DNA of 30,651 nt from Hallerella sp964501065 (GTDB lineage: Bacteria > Fibrobacterota > Fibrobacteria > Fibrobacterales > Fibrobacteraceae), in the NCBI GenBank assembly GCA_964501065.1, contig CAZCRF010000030.1, positions 1 through 30,651 of the forward strand, given 5' to 3'. Position 1 is the stretch's first letter, and every line of letters begins with the position of its first letter. The translations under genes were made by a program, and so were the position numbers. Of this stretch, positions 16,015 to 24,232 are shown piece by piece. Under the pieces are notes generated by a model. It was given only the letters and a program-made list of their open reading frames with translations. It searched no databases and was not told the DNA's origin.

Positions 16015-16779
16015 TTACTTCGCTTCGGCTGCGTCGATGATGGCTTTGAACGTGTCCGCCTTGAGGCCCGCACCGCCGATGAGTCCACCGTCGATGTCCT
16101 TCTGGGCGAGGAGTCCGGCCGCATTGGCGCCCTTCATGGATCCGCCGTACTGGATGCGCATGTCTTCGGCGACCTTTTCTCCGTAGAGTTCCCGGATGAC
16201 GGAGCGGATGTAGGCGTGAGCTTCTTCAGCCTGTTCGTCCGTAGCGGTCTTGCCCGTGCCGATGGCCCAGACCGGTTCATAGGCCAGCACGATGTTCTTG
16301 TCCGCGTCTTCTGCGGAGACTCCGGCTAGAGCGCCCTTGATTTGGAGGCCGAGGACTTCTTTCAAAGTGCCGGCTTCGCGCTGCGCCAAGGTTTCGCCGA
16401 TGCAGACGATGGCCTTGATGCCGGCTTCGAGGGTCTTCTTGACCTTGAGGTTCACCGTTTCTTCCGTTTCATGGAAGTATTGACGCTGTTCGGAGTGCCC
16501 GATGATGATGTAGGCCGCACCGATTTCCTTGACCATGTCGACCGAGACCTTGCCCGTGTAGGCTCCCTGATCCTTCCAATGGATGTCCTGGACGGCCAGC
16601 TTCACGTTCGTGCCGTTGATGACGTCGGCGACTTTGGCTGCGGCCAGGTAGGTCGGGGCGATGACGACTTCGGTCTTCTTCACGTCCTTGACAGCGGCGA
16701 CGATGTCCTTCGCCAGTTGGACGCTCTCGCTGACGGTCTTGTTCATTTTCCAGTTGCCGGCAATGATGTATTGACGCAT
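16015..16779 (-). CDS. tpiA: Triosephosphate isomerase
   Basis: A 254-residue TIM-barrel enzyme that interconverts dihydroxyacetone phosphate and glyceraldehyde 3-phosphate in glycolysis. The catalytic residues are visible: Lys11 in AGNWKMNK, His95 in IIIGHSEQR and Glu168 in LAYEPVWAIGTGK. The loop-6 motif and the C-terminal phosphate-binding YGGSMKG and GGLIGGAGLK blocks are intact. ATG 16779 is chosen because it begins the conserved MRQYIIAGNWKMN and has AAGGAG upstream; the 29 upstream in-frame residues match nothing. A TACATTTG box lies about 40 bases upstream. Length is normal. Confidence 0.98.
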   Translation of the reverse strand: MRQYIIAGNWKMNKTVSESVQLAKDIVAAVKDVKKTEVVIAPTYLAAAKVADVINGTNVKLAVQDIHWKDQGAYTGKVSVDMVKEIGAAYIIIGHSEQRQYFHETEETVNLKVKKTLEAGIKAIVCIGETLAQREAGTLKEVLGLQIKGALAGVSAEDADKNIVLAYEPVWAIGTGKTATDEQAEEAHAYIRSVIRELYGEKVAEDMRIQYGGSMKGANAAGLLAQKDIDGGLIGGAGLKADTFKAIIDAAEAK

Positions 16780-16821
16780 AGGGATAAACTCCTTGATGGG
16801 TGAATGTCTTTTGTGCAATGC

Positions 16822-16829
16822 CAAATGTA
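16822..16829 (-). promoter_or_regulatory. Putative tpiA -7 box (TACATTTG)
   Basis: Exact match to TAnnTTTG on the minus strand, directly downstream of the T tract of the preceding terminator. It leaves a leader of roughly 35-40 nt with an AAGGAG site. Confidence 0.5.
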
Positions 16830-16830
16830 G

Positions 16831-16858
16831 AAAAAAAGCACGGTCATTTGGCCGTGCC
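16831..16858 (-). terminator. Rho-independent terminator of the BamE-like lipoprotein gene
   Basis: GCACGG pairs with CCGTGC around CCAAATGA, followed by seven T residues on the minus strand. The tpiA promoter begins at once after the T tract. Confidence 0.85.
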
Positions 16859-16872
16859 TTGTGCAAAAAGGG

Positions 16873-17301
16873 TCAATAGGCGGATTCTAGGCTCTTCTTG
16901 GGAGGTTCGGAGCCGCCGTAGCGGTCGCCTTCAATCTTGTCGAGGACGAGCTCGTTTTCGTATCCTTTCATCCGGACGTTTTCCGGGTCCTTCCACTTGA
17001 GCCGCGTAATCAATTGGCCGTCGCGCGTGAGGTATTCCCAGACGTAGCCGTTTTGCGTTTCGTGGTCGGGCGGTCCCCAAAGCAGGTTCACCATTTCCTG
17101 GGTCATGCCCTCTTCGATGTAACCTTGCAGGAAGATGTCCTTGAGCCGCTTTTCGATGCCCATGCTTTCCTTGGTGGCAAAGTATTCGCGTTCGTATTGC
17201 TCGACGCCGCGTTCGACCAGGATGGAGGAGGAATAGCGGCTGTTGCAGGCGGACAAGGCCAGGGCGGCCATCCCGAGAGCCAATAACTTGTAAAACTTCA
17301 T
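16873..17301 (-). CDS. Small lipoprotein, SmpA/BamE-like
   Basis: A 142-residue lipoprotein. The signal peptide MKFYKLLALGMAALALSAC ends in the lipobox LSAC, so Cys19 should be lipidated. The motif GYIEEGMTQEMVNLLWGPPD followed by NGYVWEYLTRDGQLITRLKW resembles the fold of SmpA/OmlA/BamE proteins (a G-M-T..V..L.G.P helix followed by beta strands). It may therefore act in outer-membrane assembly, but the match is short and the function is inference. ATG 17301 has AAGGAG eight bases upstream; a longer frame begins at 17436 but has no signal sequence at its start. A TACATTCG box and its own terminator suggest it is monocistronic or semi-independent from the Mla operon. Confidence 0.8.
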   Translation of the reverse strand: MKFYKLLALGMAALALSACNSRYSSSILVERGVEQYEREYFATKESMGIEKRLKDIFLQGYIEEGMTQEMVNLLWGPPDHETQNGYVWEYLTRDGQLITRLKWKDPENVRMKGYENELVLDKIEGDRYGGSEPPKKSLESAY

Positions 17302-17363
17302 AATCGCTCCTTGAGAAAGTGCGTGAAAAGAGTCGTTCGTAAGATAATTTTTTTTTGCGTTGC

Positions 17364-17371
17364 CGAATGTA
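17364..17371 (-). promoter_or_regulatory. Putative promoter -7 box (TACATTCG) for the BamE-like gene
   Basis: Seven of eight bases match TAnnTTTG. It sits in the 88-base gap after the PqiC-like gene, about 60 bases before the ATG. Confidence 0.35.
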
Positions 17372-17389
17372 AATTTTTCGCGGAAAAGG

Positions 17390-18004
17390 TCATTTGTCGG
17401 CGGACGGGCGGCCCAGTTCGGCAAAAAGCGCTTCAAAATCCCGGACGGCGTCAGCGGCGTAGCGGTTCACCAGCTTGGAGGCGGATTTGGCGATTTCCCG
17501 TGGGTCCGTGCCGGCCAAGCGTTCCTGTTCGTCGTAAGATTTTTTCCACAGGAGGGAATCCTTTTTGGCGTCCCGCAGGGAAAGCTCCACGGCGACGCGG
17601 GCGTAGCGTTCCGTCGAATCGACGTCGACTTCTTCGAGGGCCACCACGAATCCGGAGAGTTCCATATCCGGGATTTCCGTCGCGCGTTGCTCTATCTTTG
17701 CAAAGAGACCGCTCCGCTTCAGTTCTTCGGCGACGACCGTCGCTATTTGATGTTCGGGGCTTGTCGCCCAAAGGTCGTTGTTGTAGTACATGAAATCGTA
17801 GGGGGATTCGCGGTAGACGATGCGCGTCTGGTTGTAAGCCGGGTCGATGGAAAACTTCTTCACGACCAGGTTGTAGGGGTAACTTTGGGTCGCTTTCGGC
17901 GAATCGATGGCCGCCAGGGTGTAGTAACGCGTCGAGGATTCGGACCCGGCGCAGGCGAACAGGGAGAGAGCTGCGATGAATATGGGGAGGAACTTCTTTT
18001 TCAT
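17390..18004 (-). CDS. ABC-type transport auxiliary lipoprotein (PqiC-like)
   Basis: A 204-residue lipoprotein with signal MKKKFLPIFIAALSLFAC (lipobox LFAC, Cys18). After a short linker, STRYYTLAAID opens the ABC_trans_aux/PqiC domain, followed by YNLVVKKFSIDPAYNQTRIVYRES, where a strand leads into the 'Y..RIVYR..P' motif typical of the family. HQIATVVAEELKRSGLFAKI and a long amphipathic C-terminal helix complete it. In PqiABC such proteins sit in the outer membrane and dock with MCE tunnels. Its place last in the mlaE-mlaF-mlaD order, 15 bases after mlaD, suggests it completes the envelope bridge here. Confidence is good on family and moderate on the mechanistic role. Confidence 0.86.
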   Translation of the reverse strand: MKKKFLPIFIAALSLFACAGSESSTRYYTLAAIDSPKATQSYPYNLVVKKFSIDPAYNQTRIVYRESPYDFMYYNNDLWATSPEHQIATVVAEELKRSGLFAKIEQRATEIPDMELSGFVVALEEVDVDSTERYARVAVELSLRDAKKDSLLWKKSYDEQERLAGTDPREIAKSASKLVNRYAADAVRDFEALFAELGRPSADK

Positions 18005-18019
18005 GATTGCCTCGGGGGT

Positions 18020-18943
18020 TTATCGGCCGGATTGCTTTTCGGTGCGGATGAGCGATGACGGATTCTGCTTGATTTTTTGCGCAAAGTCCGAAAGGTTGGA
18101 AAGGACGGTGCTCAGTTGGTCGAGGATTTCGGTCAGCCGGCCTTGGTTGTTGTACATAATCAGGTCGGTGCGCCGGGAAAGCGCGTCGATGGATTCGAGA
18201 GCGGAAACGACGTTCTGGTTGATGGCTTTCGTGTCGATGTCGTTGAGCTTCTCTTGGATGAGCAGCAAGTCCGTTTCAATCTTTTGGGCGATTTCCGCGT
18301 GTTGGACGTCGTCGAGGGTCTTGTGCAAGGATTTGGCGGACGCTTCGATTTCGCGCATCGGGGATTGGGCGTCCCGGGTCAATTTGCGCGCATTCTCGCT
18401 GACTTTTTCCAAGTTCTTCAGCGTGTTTTCGATGCGGACTGCGTTCTCTTCGGAAAGGACTGCGTTCAGTTGCTTCAAAATGTCGTCGACGCGTTCGAGG
18501 GTGCTTTCCGCCTGGCCGGACAGTTTGTTGAAGATGTTCTTCCCGGCGAGGACCAGGCCGCCTTCGGGAACGTCCGGCTCGTTCACGTCCCCCCCGGAAA
18601 GGACGAGGTTCTTTTGGCCTGTCAAGGAAATGCCGCTAGTCATTTGGGCGCGCGTTCCCGCCTTGATGGGCGTGCCTTCGCGGACGTCGAAATGGACGAC
18701 GACATTCGTGAGGTTCGTCGAGTCGATGTGGATGCGGGTGACGTTTCCCACTTCGATTCCGTTCAGCATCACTTTGGCGTCGATGGAAAGCCCGATGACG
18801 GATTCCGAAAAAATCGTGTAGTAGTCCGTCTTCCTGTCGGAAAGGCGTTGCTGGGCGATGAAGATGGTGAAGGCTATTGTCGATCCTAGGCACACGAGGA
18901 GGAAGATTCCGAGTCGGATGCGTTCTGTCTTTGTGGTGTCCAT
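18020..18943 (-). CDS. mlaD: MCE-domain lipid transport protein (MlaD-like)
   Basis: A 307-residue inner-membrane protein. One transmembrane segment (LGIFLLVCLGSTIAFTIFIA, residues about 11-30) is followed by a single MCE domain: YYTIFSESVIGLSIDAKVML, NGIEVGNVTRIHID and IKAGTRAQMTSGISLTGQKN (about 41-113). The rest (about 140-300) is predicted alpha-helical with heptad-like spacing, longer than E. coli MlaD (183 residues) and more like the extended helical tails of other MCE proteins. It should form a hexameric ring that passes phospholipid between the MlaEF transporter and a periplasmic or outer-membrane partner. It lies 6 bases after mlaF and 15 bases before the PqiC-like lipoprotein. Confidence 0.92.
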   Translation of the reverse strand: MDTTKTERIRLGIFLLVCLGSTIAFTIFIAQQRLSDRKTDYYTIFSESVIGLSIDAKVMLNGIEVGNVTRIHIDSTNLTNVVVHFDVREGTPIKAGTRAQMTSGISLTGQKNLVLSGGDVNEPDVPEGGLVLAGKNIFNKLSGQAESTLERVDDILKQLNAVLSEENAVRIENTLKNLEKVSENARKLTRDAQSPMREIEASAKSLHKTLDDVQHAEIAQKIETDLLLIQEKLNDIDTKAINQNVVSALESIDALSRRTDLIMYNNQGRLTEILDQLSTVLSNLSDFAQKIKQNPSSLIRTEKQSGR

Positions 18944-18949
18944 AAAACC

Positions 18950-19732
18950 TCAATCTTCAAAATCAAAATGGAAAAGTTCCCGGTCGGCTTCGGAATGCCT
19001 GTATTCCCGTGCGAAAAAATCCCGGATTTCGGGAACATCCGCGTGGATGCCTTCGTCGAGAGTGGCGTCCATCAAGACGCGGCCGTCTTTCAGGTAAATG
19101 AATTTGTCTGTAATAGTCCTGATGCTTTCGAGTTCGTGCGAAACGATGACGACGGAGACTCCCAGCGTGTCGCGCAGTTCGAGCAGCAATTCGTCCAAGG
19201 AACGGGACGTCACGGGGTCCAGCCCCGCGGACGGTTCGTCGCAAAAGAGCAGTTCCGGTTCAAAGGCGATTGCCCGCGCCAATGCCGCCCTTTTCCGCAT
19301 GCCGCCGGAAAGCTCCGACGGGAATTTGTAGAAAGCGTTCAGGAGGTGCACCTTCTCGAGCCTGTCCGCCGCGATTTCGTCCAAGGTCTTTTGGGGAAGT
19401 TTCGGGTAGCTGCGCCGCAGGGGGAGTTCCACGTTTTCCGCGACGGTCAAGTTGGTGAGGAGCGCGCCGCCTTGGAAGAGAACCCCCGTCCGTCTTCGCG
19501 TGACGTCGGAGATGGGCTCCTTCGGGGGGACTTCCTTCCCGAAGAACGAAATGCTCCCGGAGATGACTCGCTCGAGCTTCAAGATATTGTTCAGAAGCGT
19601 CGATTTTCCGCAGCCGGACGCGCCCAAAATCATCCGGATTTCCCGGCTTTCCACGCGGAAGGAAATGTCCTCCAAGACAATTTTTTTCCCGTAACCGGCG
19701 CACAAGTTCTTGACTTCGAGTACTGCAGCCAT
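18950..19732 (-). CDS. mlaF: ABC transporter ATPase MlaF-like
   Basis: A 260-residue ATPase driving the MCE lipid transporter. Walker A is GASGCGKS (37-44), the Q-loop Gln is about 87 in VLFQGGALL, the signature LSGGM is at 141-145 with the MlaF-type continuation RKRAALARAI, Walker B is ELLFCDEP (160-167), and the switch His is about 199 in IVSHELES. The FQGGALLTNLTVAENV segment is characteristic of MlaF. ATG 19732 is taken because it begins MAAVLEVKNLCAGYG; the much longer open frame upstream runs through mlaE in another frame. It starts 8 bases after the mlaE stop. Confidence 0.94.
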   Translation of the reverse strand: MAAVLEVKNLCAGYGKKIVLEDISFRVESREIRMILGASGCGKSTLLNNILKLERVISGSISFFGKEVPPKEPISDVTRRRTGVLFQGGALLTNLTVAENVELPLRRSYPKLPQKTLDEIAADRLEKVHLLNAFYKFPSELSGGMRKRAALARAIAFEPELLFCDEPSAGLDPVTSRSLDELLLELRDTLGVSVVIVSHELESIRTITDKFIYLKDGRVLMDATLDEGIHADVPEIRDFFAREYRHSEADRELFHFDFED

Positions 19733-19740
19733 GAGAGACC

Positions 19741-20811
19741 TCAATAAAAGAAGAAGGAGAAGATGGCGTCCGCGATGATGATGCCCGAAATCGAAGTGAC
19801 GACGCAAGAGGTGGTCGCTTTCCCGACAGCATCCGCTCCCCCTCGGACGCGAAGCCCCTTTTGTGCGGCGACCAGGGCGATAATCCAGCCGAAGACCAAG
19901 GACTTTATCATGCTTTTTGCGATGAGGGGCAACGTGATGCCGTCCTTGAGGGAAAACCAGTAGTTGTAAGGGGAAAGTTCGCAGAATAGATCCCCGACCA
20001 TCATGCCGGCGACGCACCCGAGGATGGAGGAACAAAAGGAAAGAACCGGCACGGCGACGCTCAGAGCCTTGAATCGGGGAAGTACCAAAAATTGGATGGG
20101 GCCTATCCCCATGGTCCGCAGGGCCTTGATTTCCTCGGCGACGGTCATGCTGGCGATTTCCGCCGTGATGGCGCTGCCCGAACGCCCAGCCAGGATGATG
20201 GAACTGAGAAGCGGCCCGATCTCGGCGAACATCAAAAAGCCAAGCCCCCCAGCCAAGTAGGACGCGGCTCCGACTGCGTTCAGCATGCTCGCGCTTTGGA
20301 TGGAAAGGGTGAACGCGATGAGGAACACCAGGAGGAAGACGATGCCGCTGGCCTCGCTGCCGAGTCGCAAGAGTTGCAAAGCTGTCCCGTGAAACGGTAG
20401 GCGCTTTTTGTCGATGGAGGCGAAGAGCGTCCAATAGACGCACTCGCTGAGGAGAAGGAAGAACGTGCGCAAGCCATCCAAGAAGTTGAACCCCGCCGCA
20501 CCCAGCTTTTCAATGGGATTCATGGGGACTTCCGGTTCTTTTTCGGGAACCGGATGGCGCGCCAGGTGGGACAGTTGTTCCTTGGCTTTTGGGGAAAATC
20601 CGCAGAGAATCAATTTCCGATGGTTGGACTCTGCCGCCTCGGCAAGGGATGTGAGTAGGGATTCTTCTAAAAAGTTGAAGTGCGCAAGGGCGGAGCCGTC
20701 AATGCGCAGGTTTCCCTTTTCCAGAATTCGGGAACAGCTTTTTTGAACGGCGACGAACTCTTTCGAGGAGAGTTTCCGCGGAAGGCGCACTGTCGTGAAA
20801 TCCATGTCCAT
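19741..20811 (-). CDS. mlaE: MlaE-like permease with N-terminal STAS domain
   Basis: A 356-residue inner-membrane permease. Residues about 3-90 look like a STAS-type domain (strand/helix pattern, LRIDGSALAHFNFLEESLLT then KLILCGFSP), fused to the permease. In E. coli the STAS protein MlaB is separate, so here one protein covers both. The permease part has VLLVFLIAFTLSIQSA-like helices, the MlaE signature AEIGPLLSSIILAGRSGSAI (about 222-241), EEIKALRTMGIGPIQFLVLP, and a hydrophobic C-terminus. ATG 20811 is preferred because a perfect TAAATTTG box ends 6 bases before it, giving a leaderless mRNA; ATG 20805 is the alternative. First gene of the lipid-transport operon. Confidence 0.92.
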   Translation of the reverse strand: MDMDFTTVRLPRKLSSKEFVAVQKSCSRILEKGNLRIDGSALAHFNFLEESLLTSLAEAAESNHRKLILCGFSPKAKEQLSHLARHPVPEKEPEVPMNPIEKLGAAGFNFLDGLRTFFLLLSECVYWTLFASIDKKRLPFHGTALQLLRLGSEASGIVFLLVFLIAFTLSIQSASMLNAVGAASYLAGGLGFLMFAEIGPLLSSIILAGRSGSAITAEIASMTVAEEIKALRTMGIGPIQFLVLPRFKALSVAVPVLSFCSSILGCVAGMMVGDLFCELSPYNYWFSLKDGITLPLIAKSMIKSLVFGWIIALVAAQKGLRVRGGADAVGKATTSCVVTSISGIIIADAIFSFFFY

Positions 20812-20817
20812 TGCGCC

Positions 20818-20825
20818 CAAATTTA
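20818..20825 (-). promoter_or_regulatory. Putative mlaE -7 box (TAAATTTG), leaderless
   Basis: Exact TAnnTTTG match on the minus strand. The ATG starts after a 6-base spacer with no Shine-Dalgarno sequence. Confidence 0.5.
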
Positions 20826-21156
20826 ACAAAGTGTCGCTTCCTTTTGAAAAATTCGCCGGGCAAAATGATGGAAAGTCCCGAAAGGCGGATAAATGCGATT
20901 TTTATGGTAGGGCTCAGGGGCTAGTAAACAGTTGACCGAACTGTAAGGCAGAGCTTAGAGTTTGGAACTTAGTGATTCGTGTTCAGTGGAAAGCAAGGGG
21001 AGAATGCAAAAACGGCCTGAGCCGAGGGGATTGGGGAGAGAATTTTGAGGAAAAATCGATAAAAAATAGTAAAAGTTGTTTTTTTTTTACATTGAGTGCG
21101 GAGTTTCTCGAAAATCACTTGGACTCGAAGGAATGCGTTCAACGGAGGTTTTACAA
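20826..21156. other. Intergenic region between divergent mlaE and mcrB
   Basis: No gene supported. About 20905-20985 contains, in reverse orientation, the degenerate repeat found in other spacers (CACTAAGTTCCAAACTCTAA on the minus strand). CAGTT-GACCG-AACTG at 20929-20943 is a small inverted repeat. From about 21040 the DNA turns A/T-rich, with a run of ten T residues ending in TACATTGA (21088-21095), a possible weak promoter for mcrB. A strong AACGGAGG site at 21141-21148 precedes ATG 21157. Confidence 0.6.
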
Positions 21157-22764
21157 ATGTCGCAACCCAAAGAAATCACCCAAGAAGCTAAAGAACGCTT
21201 GCTGGCCGCTTGGGGCTATGTCCAGAAAAGACAGTTGTTCAGTGAAGCTGATTTGCAGATTATCGGTGAATGGAAAGATTGGAAAAAAACAATCGACGAT
21301 ACAGATATTTCCAATTTTATTTCCAATTTTTACAAGCCCGATGAAAAATGTCTTGTCAATTTCGTTGCAAACGCGAAACCTTTCGGTGGCATTGGGGGAA
21401 TGCCGAGACCGAGCAATCTGTTTGGCGGAAGCAAGACTCTCACAACAAAGAGTACTTACGAGGAAAAACTCAAAAGCGACTATGGTCTGTTTAAAAACTT
21501 CTTGGAAAAACCTACTTCAGCATTGGACAGTCTTCTTTGGGATAAGGATAATAATAAATTCAAATATTCTGCGAGAGCCCTGCTCCGGAAAGTGGTCGTG
21601 ATGGATCACTACGCGAATCAAAAATTCGATTTGGCGGGCATTTACAAGCCGAAGGCCATCAAGACCCTTTATAAATTGTTTTTCGGCGAAAAATGCGACG
21701 GCGACAAGGACTTTTTCGAAAGAAACCATGAAATTTTCGAAGAAGCCAAAAAGACAATTCTACCGGATTGGGGCAATGAAAAGGATTTGTTGACATTCTC
21801 TGTGTATTTGACGCTCGCGCTCTGGCAGCTAGCCCAAATCATTGAGGACTTTCCGACAGCCAAATCCCCAAACGTGATTTTTTATGGTGCGCCGGGAACA
21901 GGGAAAACTTACGAAGTGAAGCAATTTCTGGGCATGAATGGATTCATTGACATTGACATTGACAAATCGGAAGAGGGAAAACAGCCGAAAGGCTATTACA
22001 AATGGGTGCAGCTTCACCCGTCATTCTCTTACGAGGACTTTATCGAGGGAGTGAAGCCGACTGACATTGAAAATGGTCAGGTGAAGCTGGAATTGGTGAA
22101 TGGAGTGTTCAAGGAATTTTGCAAAAAGGCTCGAGAAGGTGTGAAGGATTCTCCTGAAAAAGACATTCTCTATTATTTTGTCGTGGACGAAATCAACCGG
22201 GCGAACCTCTCCGCAATCTTTGGCGAAACTCTTTCGCTTATCGAATCGGATTACCGCGACATGAAAGACGGCGTGGACGACCACAAGAACCTCATAGACA
22301 CGCAGTATTCCGCGTTGGAGCGGAAACTGGGGAAAAGCGAAATATTTTACGATGAAAAATTCCCCGGCAAGTTCGGCGTTCCCCGGAATGTCTTCTTTAT
22401 CGGGATGATGAACGATGTGGACAGGAGCATCGATACTTTCGACTTGGCGTTGCGCCGCCGCTTCCGCTGGGTTCGGAAGGAATGCGATTATGACGTGATC
22501 GGCGGAGATTATGCTGAATCCTGCAAAAAATTGAATGAATACATTTCTAAGGATTTGCGTCTCGGCAAATCGTACGAGTTTGGGCATTCTTTCTTTATGC
22601 GGATTGCCACGAACGGCAAAGTCACGAAAACGGCAAAAGAACGCTTGTTCGACGATTACCTGCGTCCGACTCTTGCGGAATACCTGCGGAGTGCAATCTC
22701 AGAAGAAAATGAGTTGGAGCTCAAACTGAACGAGGCGAAGAAAATTTTCTCGAAAGTTCCGTAG
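21157..22764 (+). CDS. mcrB: McrB-like AAA+ GTPase of a modification-dependent restriction system
   Basis: A 535-residue motor subunit. The AAA+ domain has Walker A GAPGTGKT (244-251), FSYEDFIEG (290-298), Walker B with the McrB signature FVVDEINRANLSAIFGE (341-357), a MMNDVDRS sensor region (417-424) and DLALRRRFRW (429-438) with the arginine finger. In McrB the GTP-specific motor moves DNA and activates the McrC nuclease. The first 230 residues should recognise DNA, but I recognise no known modified-base reader there; it contains a Gly-rich loop (77-92) and several aromatic and charged helices. ATG 21157 follows GGAGG at a good distance; the frame extends upstream to 21076 without support. 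mcrC begins 7 bases after the stop. Base composition is more A+T-rich than neighbours, as expected for an acquired island. Confidence 0.92.
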   Translation: MSQPKEITQEAKERLLAAWGYVQKRQLFSEADLQIIGEWKDWKKTIDDTDISNFISNFYKPDEKCLVNFVANAKPFGGIGGMPRPSNLFGGSKTLTTKSTYEEKLKSDYGLFKNFLEKPTSALDSLLWDKDNNKFKYSARALLRKVVVMDHYANQKFDLAGIYKPKAIKTLYKLFFGEKCDGDKDFFERNHEIFEEAKKTILPDWGNEKDLLTFSVYLTLALWQLAQIIEDFPTAKSPNVIFYGAPGTGKTYEVKQFLGMNGFIDIDIDKSEEGKQPKGYYKWVQLHPSFSYEDFIEGVKPTDIENGQVKLELVNGVFKEFCKKAREGVKDSPEKDILYYFVVDEINRANLSAIFGETLSLIESDYRDMKDGVDDHKNLIDTQYSALERKLGKSEIFYDEKFPGKFGVPRNVFFIGMMNDVDRSIDTFDLALRRRFRWVRKECDYDVIGGDYAESCKKLNEYISKDLRLGKSYEFGHSFFMRIATNGKVTKTAKERLFDDYLRPTLAEYLRSAISEENELELKLNEAKKIFSKVP

Positions 22765-22771
22765 GAGCACG

Positions 22772-24232
22772 ATGACAAATAAGCGGACGGTCATCCCGTG
22801 CGTCGTGAACCAGAACTTCTATGGATGTGACTTTTCCGTGCAGATGGAGAAGAAGGTTGGGGGAAAGAAGTCGAGGAAAATCGACTTGAATGAACTCCAG
22901 TCCATTCCGGACATCACGCGAAAAAGCTTGGAGTCCGATTACAAGAAAATTCAAATTATGTCTTTTTGCCGCAAGGATCGGGATGTTGAAGATTCTTTGG
23001 TTTTAGGAGTCCGGCGAAAAAAAAACGCAGAGGGAAATGACTGCTGTTGCATTCAGACAGGCCTTTACGCCGGAGTCATCTACACGAAAGATTTTGAATT
23101 TAGGATAGGTACGGGCTACGGCGATGCCTTTCTGCGCCGGATGCTGCGCTGTGCGAATGGAATTTTTGTGCAGGATTCCGGTGGATGCGCGGAACGGGAA
23201 GACTCATCGGCCGGGTTTCCACTCTTTGAATACCTGTTCATCTTGTCGCTTCAAAAGGCGTGCCTGTTGGGATTTCCTCAGGAATATGCGAAAAGGGAAT
23301 GCCGCAGCTTGGGCGTACATGGGAATATTGACTTGCCTCGTTACGTGTCGCGCGACATCCCGTTTAGGGGTAAAATCTCTTGCTGCAAGAATGAACGCCG
23401 GATTGTGCAGCCGATTGCCGATGTACTTTATACTGCGCTGAAGGCTTCTCGAAAGGAAATTCGGGATTTGGGACTTTCCCGGATTTCCTCTATAATGTCG
23501 GAGCTTTCCTCTGACGCTTCGAGGAATAGGCTTACGGTTCGGACGATTGAACAGGCCAAGCGGCACAAGTCGCTCGAGAATCCGATATTTTCCCCGTTCC
23601 GCCGGACTCTCGAATATGCGGAGCTGGTGCTGCGCAAAAAAGGAATTATTGAAAGCGAGTATGCGAAGGCGGAAATCTCTGGCTATTTGCTAGATGTGTC
23701 CAGCTTGTGGGAATCTTATTTGGCCGGTCTGCTGCGGAATGGTCTTCCCGACTGGCAAATTTTGGAACAGGAGGAGCTGAATCTTTATCCGGGCGCATTC
23801 TACGGGCGCAAAAATTATCCGGACTTTGTGCTCAAACGGGATGTGGAGGGCGTCAAGGAGTGTGCTGTTTTCGATGCCAAGTTCAAGAAGATGGAATTCA
23901 AGGGCAAGGACGTTGACCGAATGGATTTATTCCAAATTCATTCCTATGCGGGCTATTTTCGCCTTCACTGCGGTTATGGGAAATTGAAGGCGTGCGGTTT
24001 GCTCTATCCACTTTCCAAAAATCAAAATTCCGAAAAAGATGTCGTCGCAAAGGGAAATGTTGAAGCGCTTCCGCTTTACGGGATTTCAGGTGCGGAAGAG
24101 AAATTTTTTATTGATGGTGTTTACGTGGGGGAAAAGACTCAGCCGGGCAAAAATTCGGAACGCCCGACACCCGGTGACTTGGAAAATGCTGAAATGGAAT
24201 TTGTCAATAGGATGGCGAAAATTGTCAAATAA
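22772..24232 (+). CDS. mcrC: McrC-like nuclease subunit of a modification-dependent restriction system
   Basis: A 486-residue PD-(D/E)XK nuclease that partners McrB. The N-terminal half contains a GLYAGVIYTKDFEFRIGTGY block and FPLFEYLFILSL, like the McrC region that contacts the McrB ring. The nuclease core is LWESYLAGLL (Glu314), NYPDFVL (Asp351), FDAKFK (Asp368, Lys370) and DLFQIHSYAGYF (385-396), so the active site appears complete. The start follows TAGGAGC. The stop codon (24230-24232) falls inside sequence that reads, in another frame, as the beginning of a degraded FISUMP domain, marking the right edge of the island. McrBC restricts DNA containing modified bases; which modification is recognised here cannot be read from the sequence. 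Confidence 0.92.
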   Translation: MTNKRTVIPCVVNQNFYGCDFSVQMEKKVGGKKSRKIDLNELQSIPDITRKSLESDYKKIQIMSFCRKDRDVEDSLVLGVRRKKNAEGNDCCCIQTGLYAGVIYTKDFEFRIGTGYGDAFLRRMLRCANGIFVQDSGGCAEREDSSAGFPLFEYLFILSLQKACLLGFPQEYAKRECRSLGVHGNIDLPRYVSRDIPFRGKISCCKNERRIVQPIADVLYTALKASRKEIRDLGLSRISSIMSELSSDASRNRLTVRTIEQAKRHKSLENPIFSPFRRTLEYAELVLRKKGIIESEYAKAEISGYLLDVSSLWESYLAGLLRNGLPDWQILEQEELNLYPGAFYGRKNYPDFVLKRDVEGVKECAVFDAKFKKMEFKGKDVDRMDLFQIHSYAGYFRLHCGYGKLKACGLLYPLSKNQNSEKDVVAKGNVEALPLYGISGAEEKFFIDGVYVGEKTQPGKNSERPTPGDLENAEMEFVNRMAKIVK

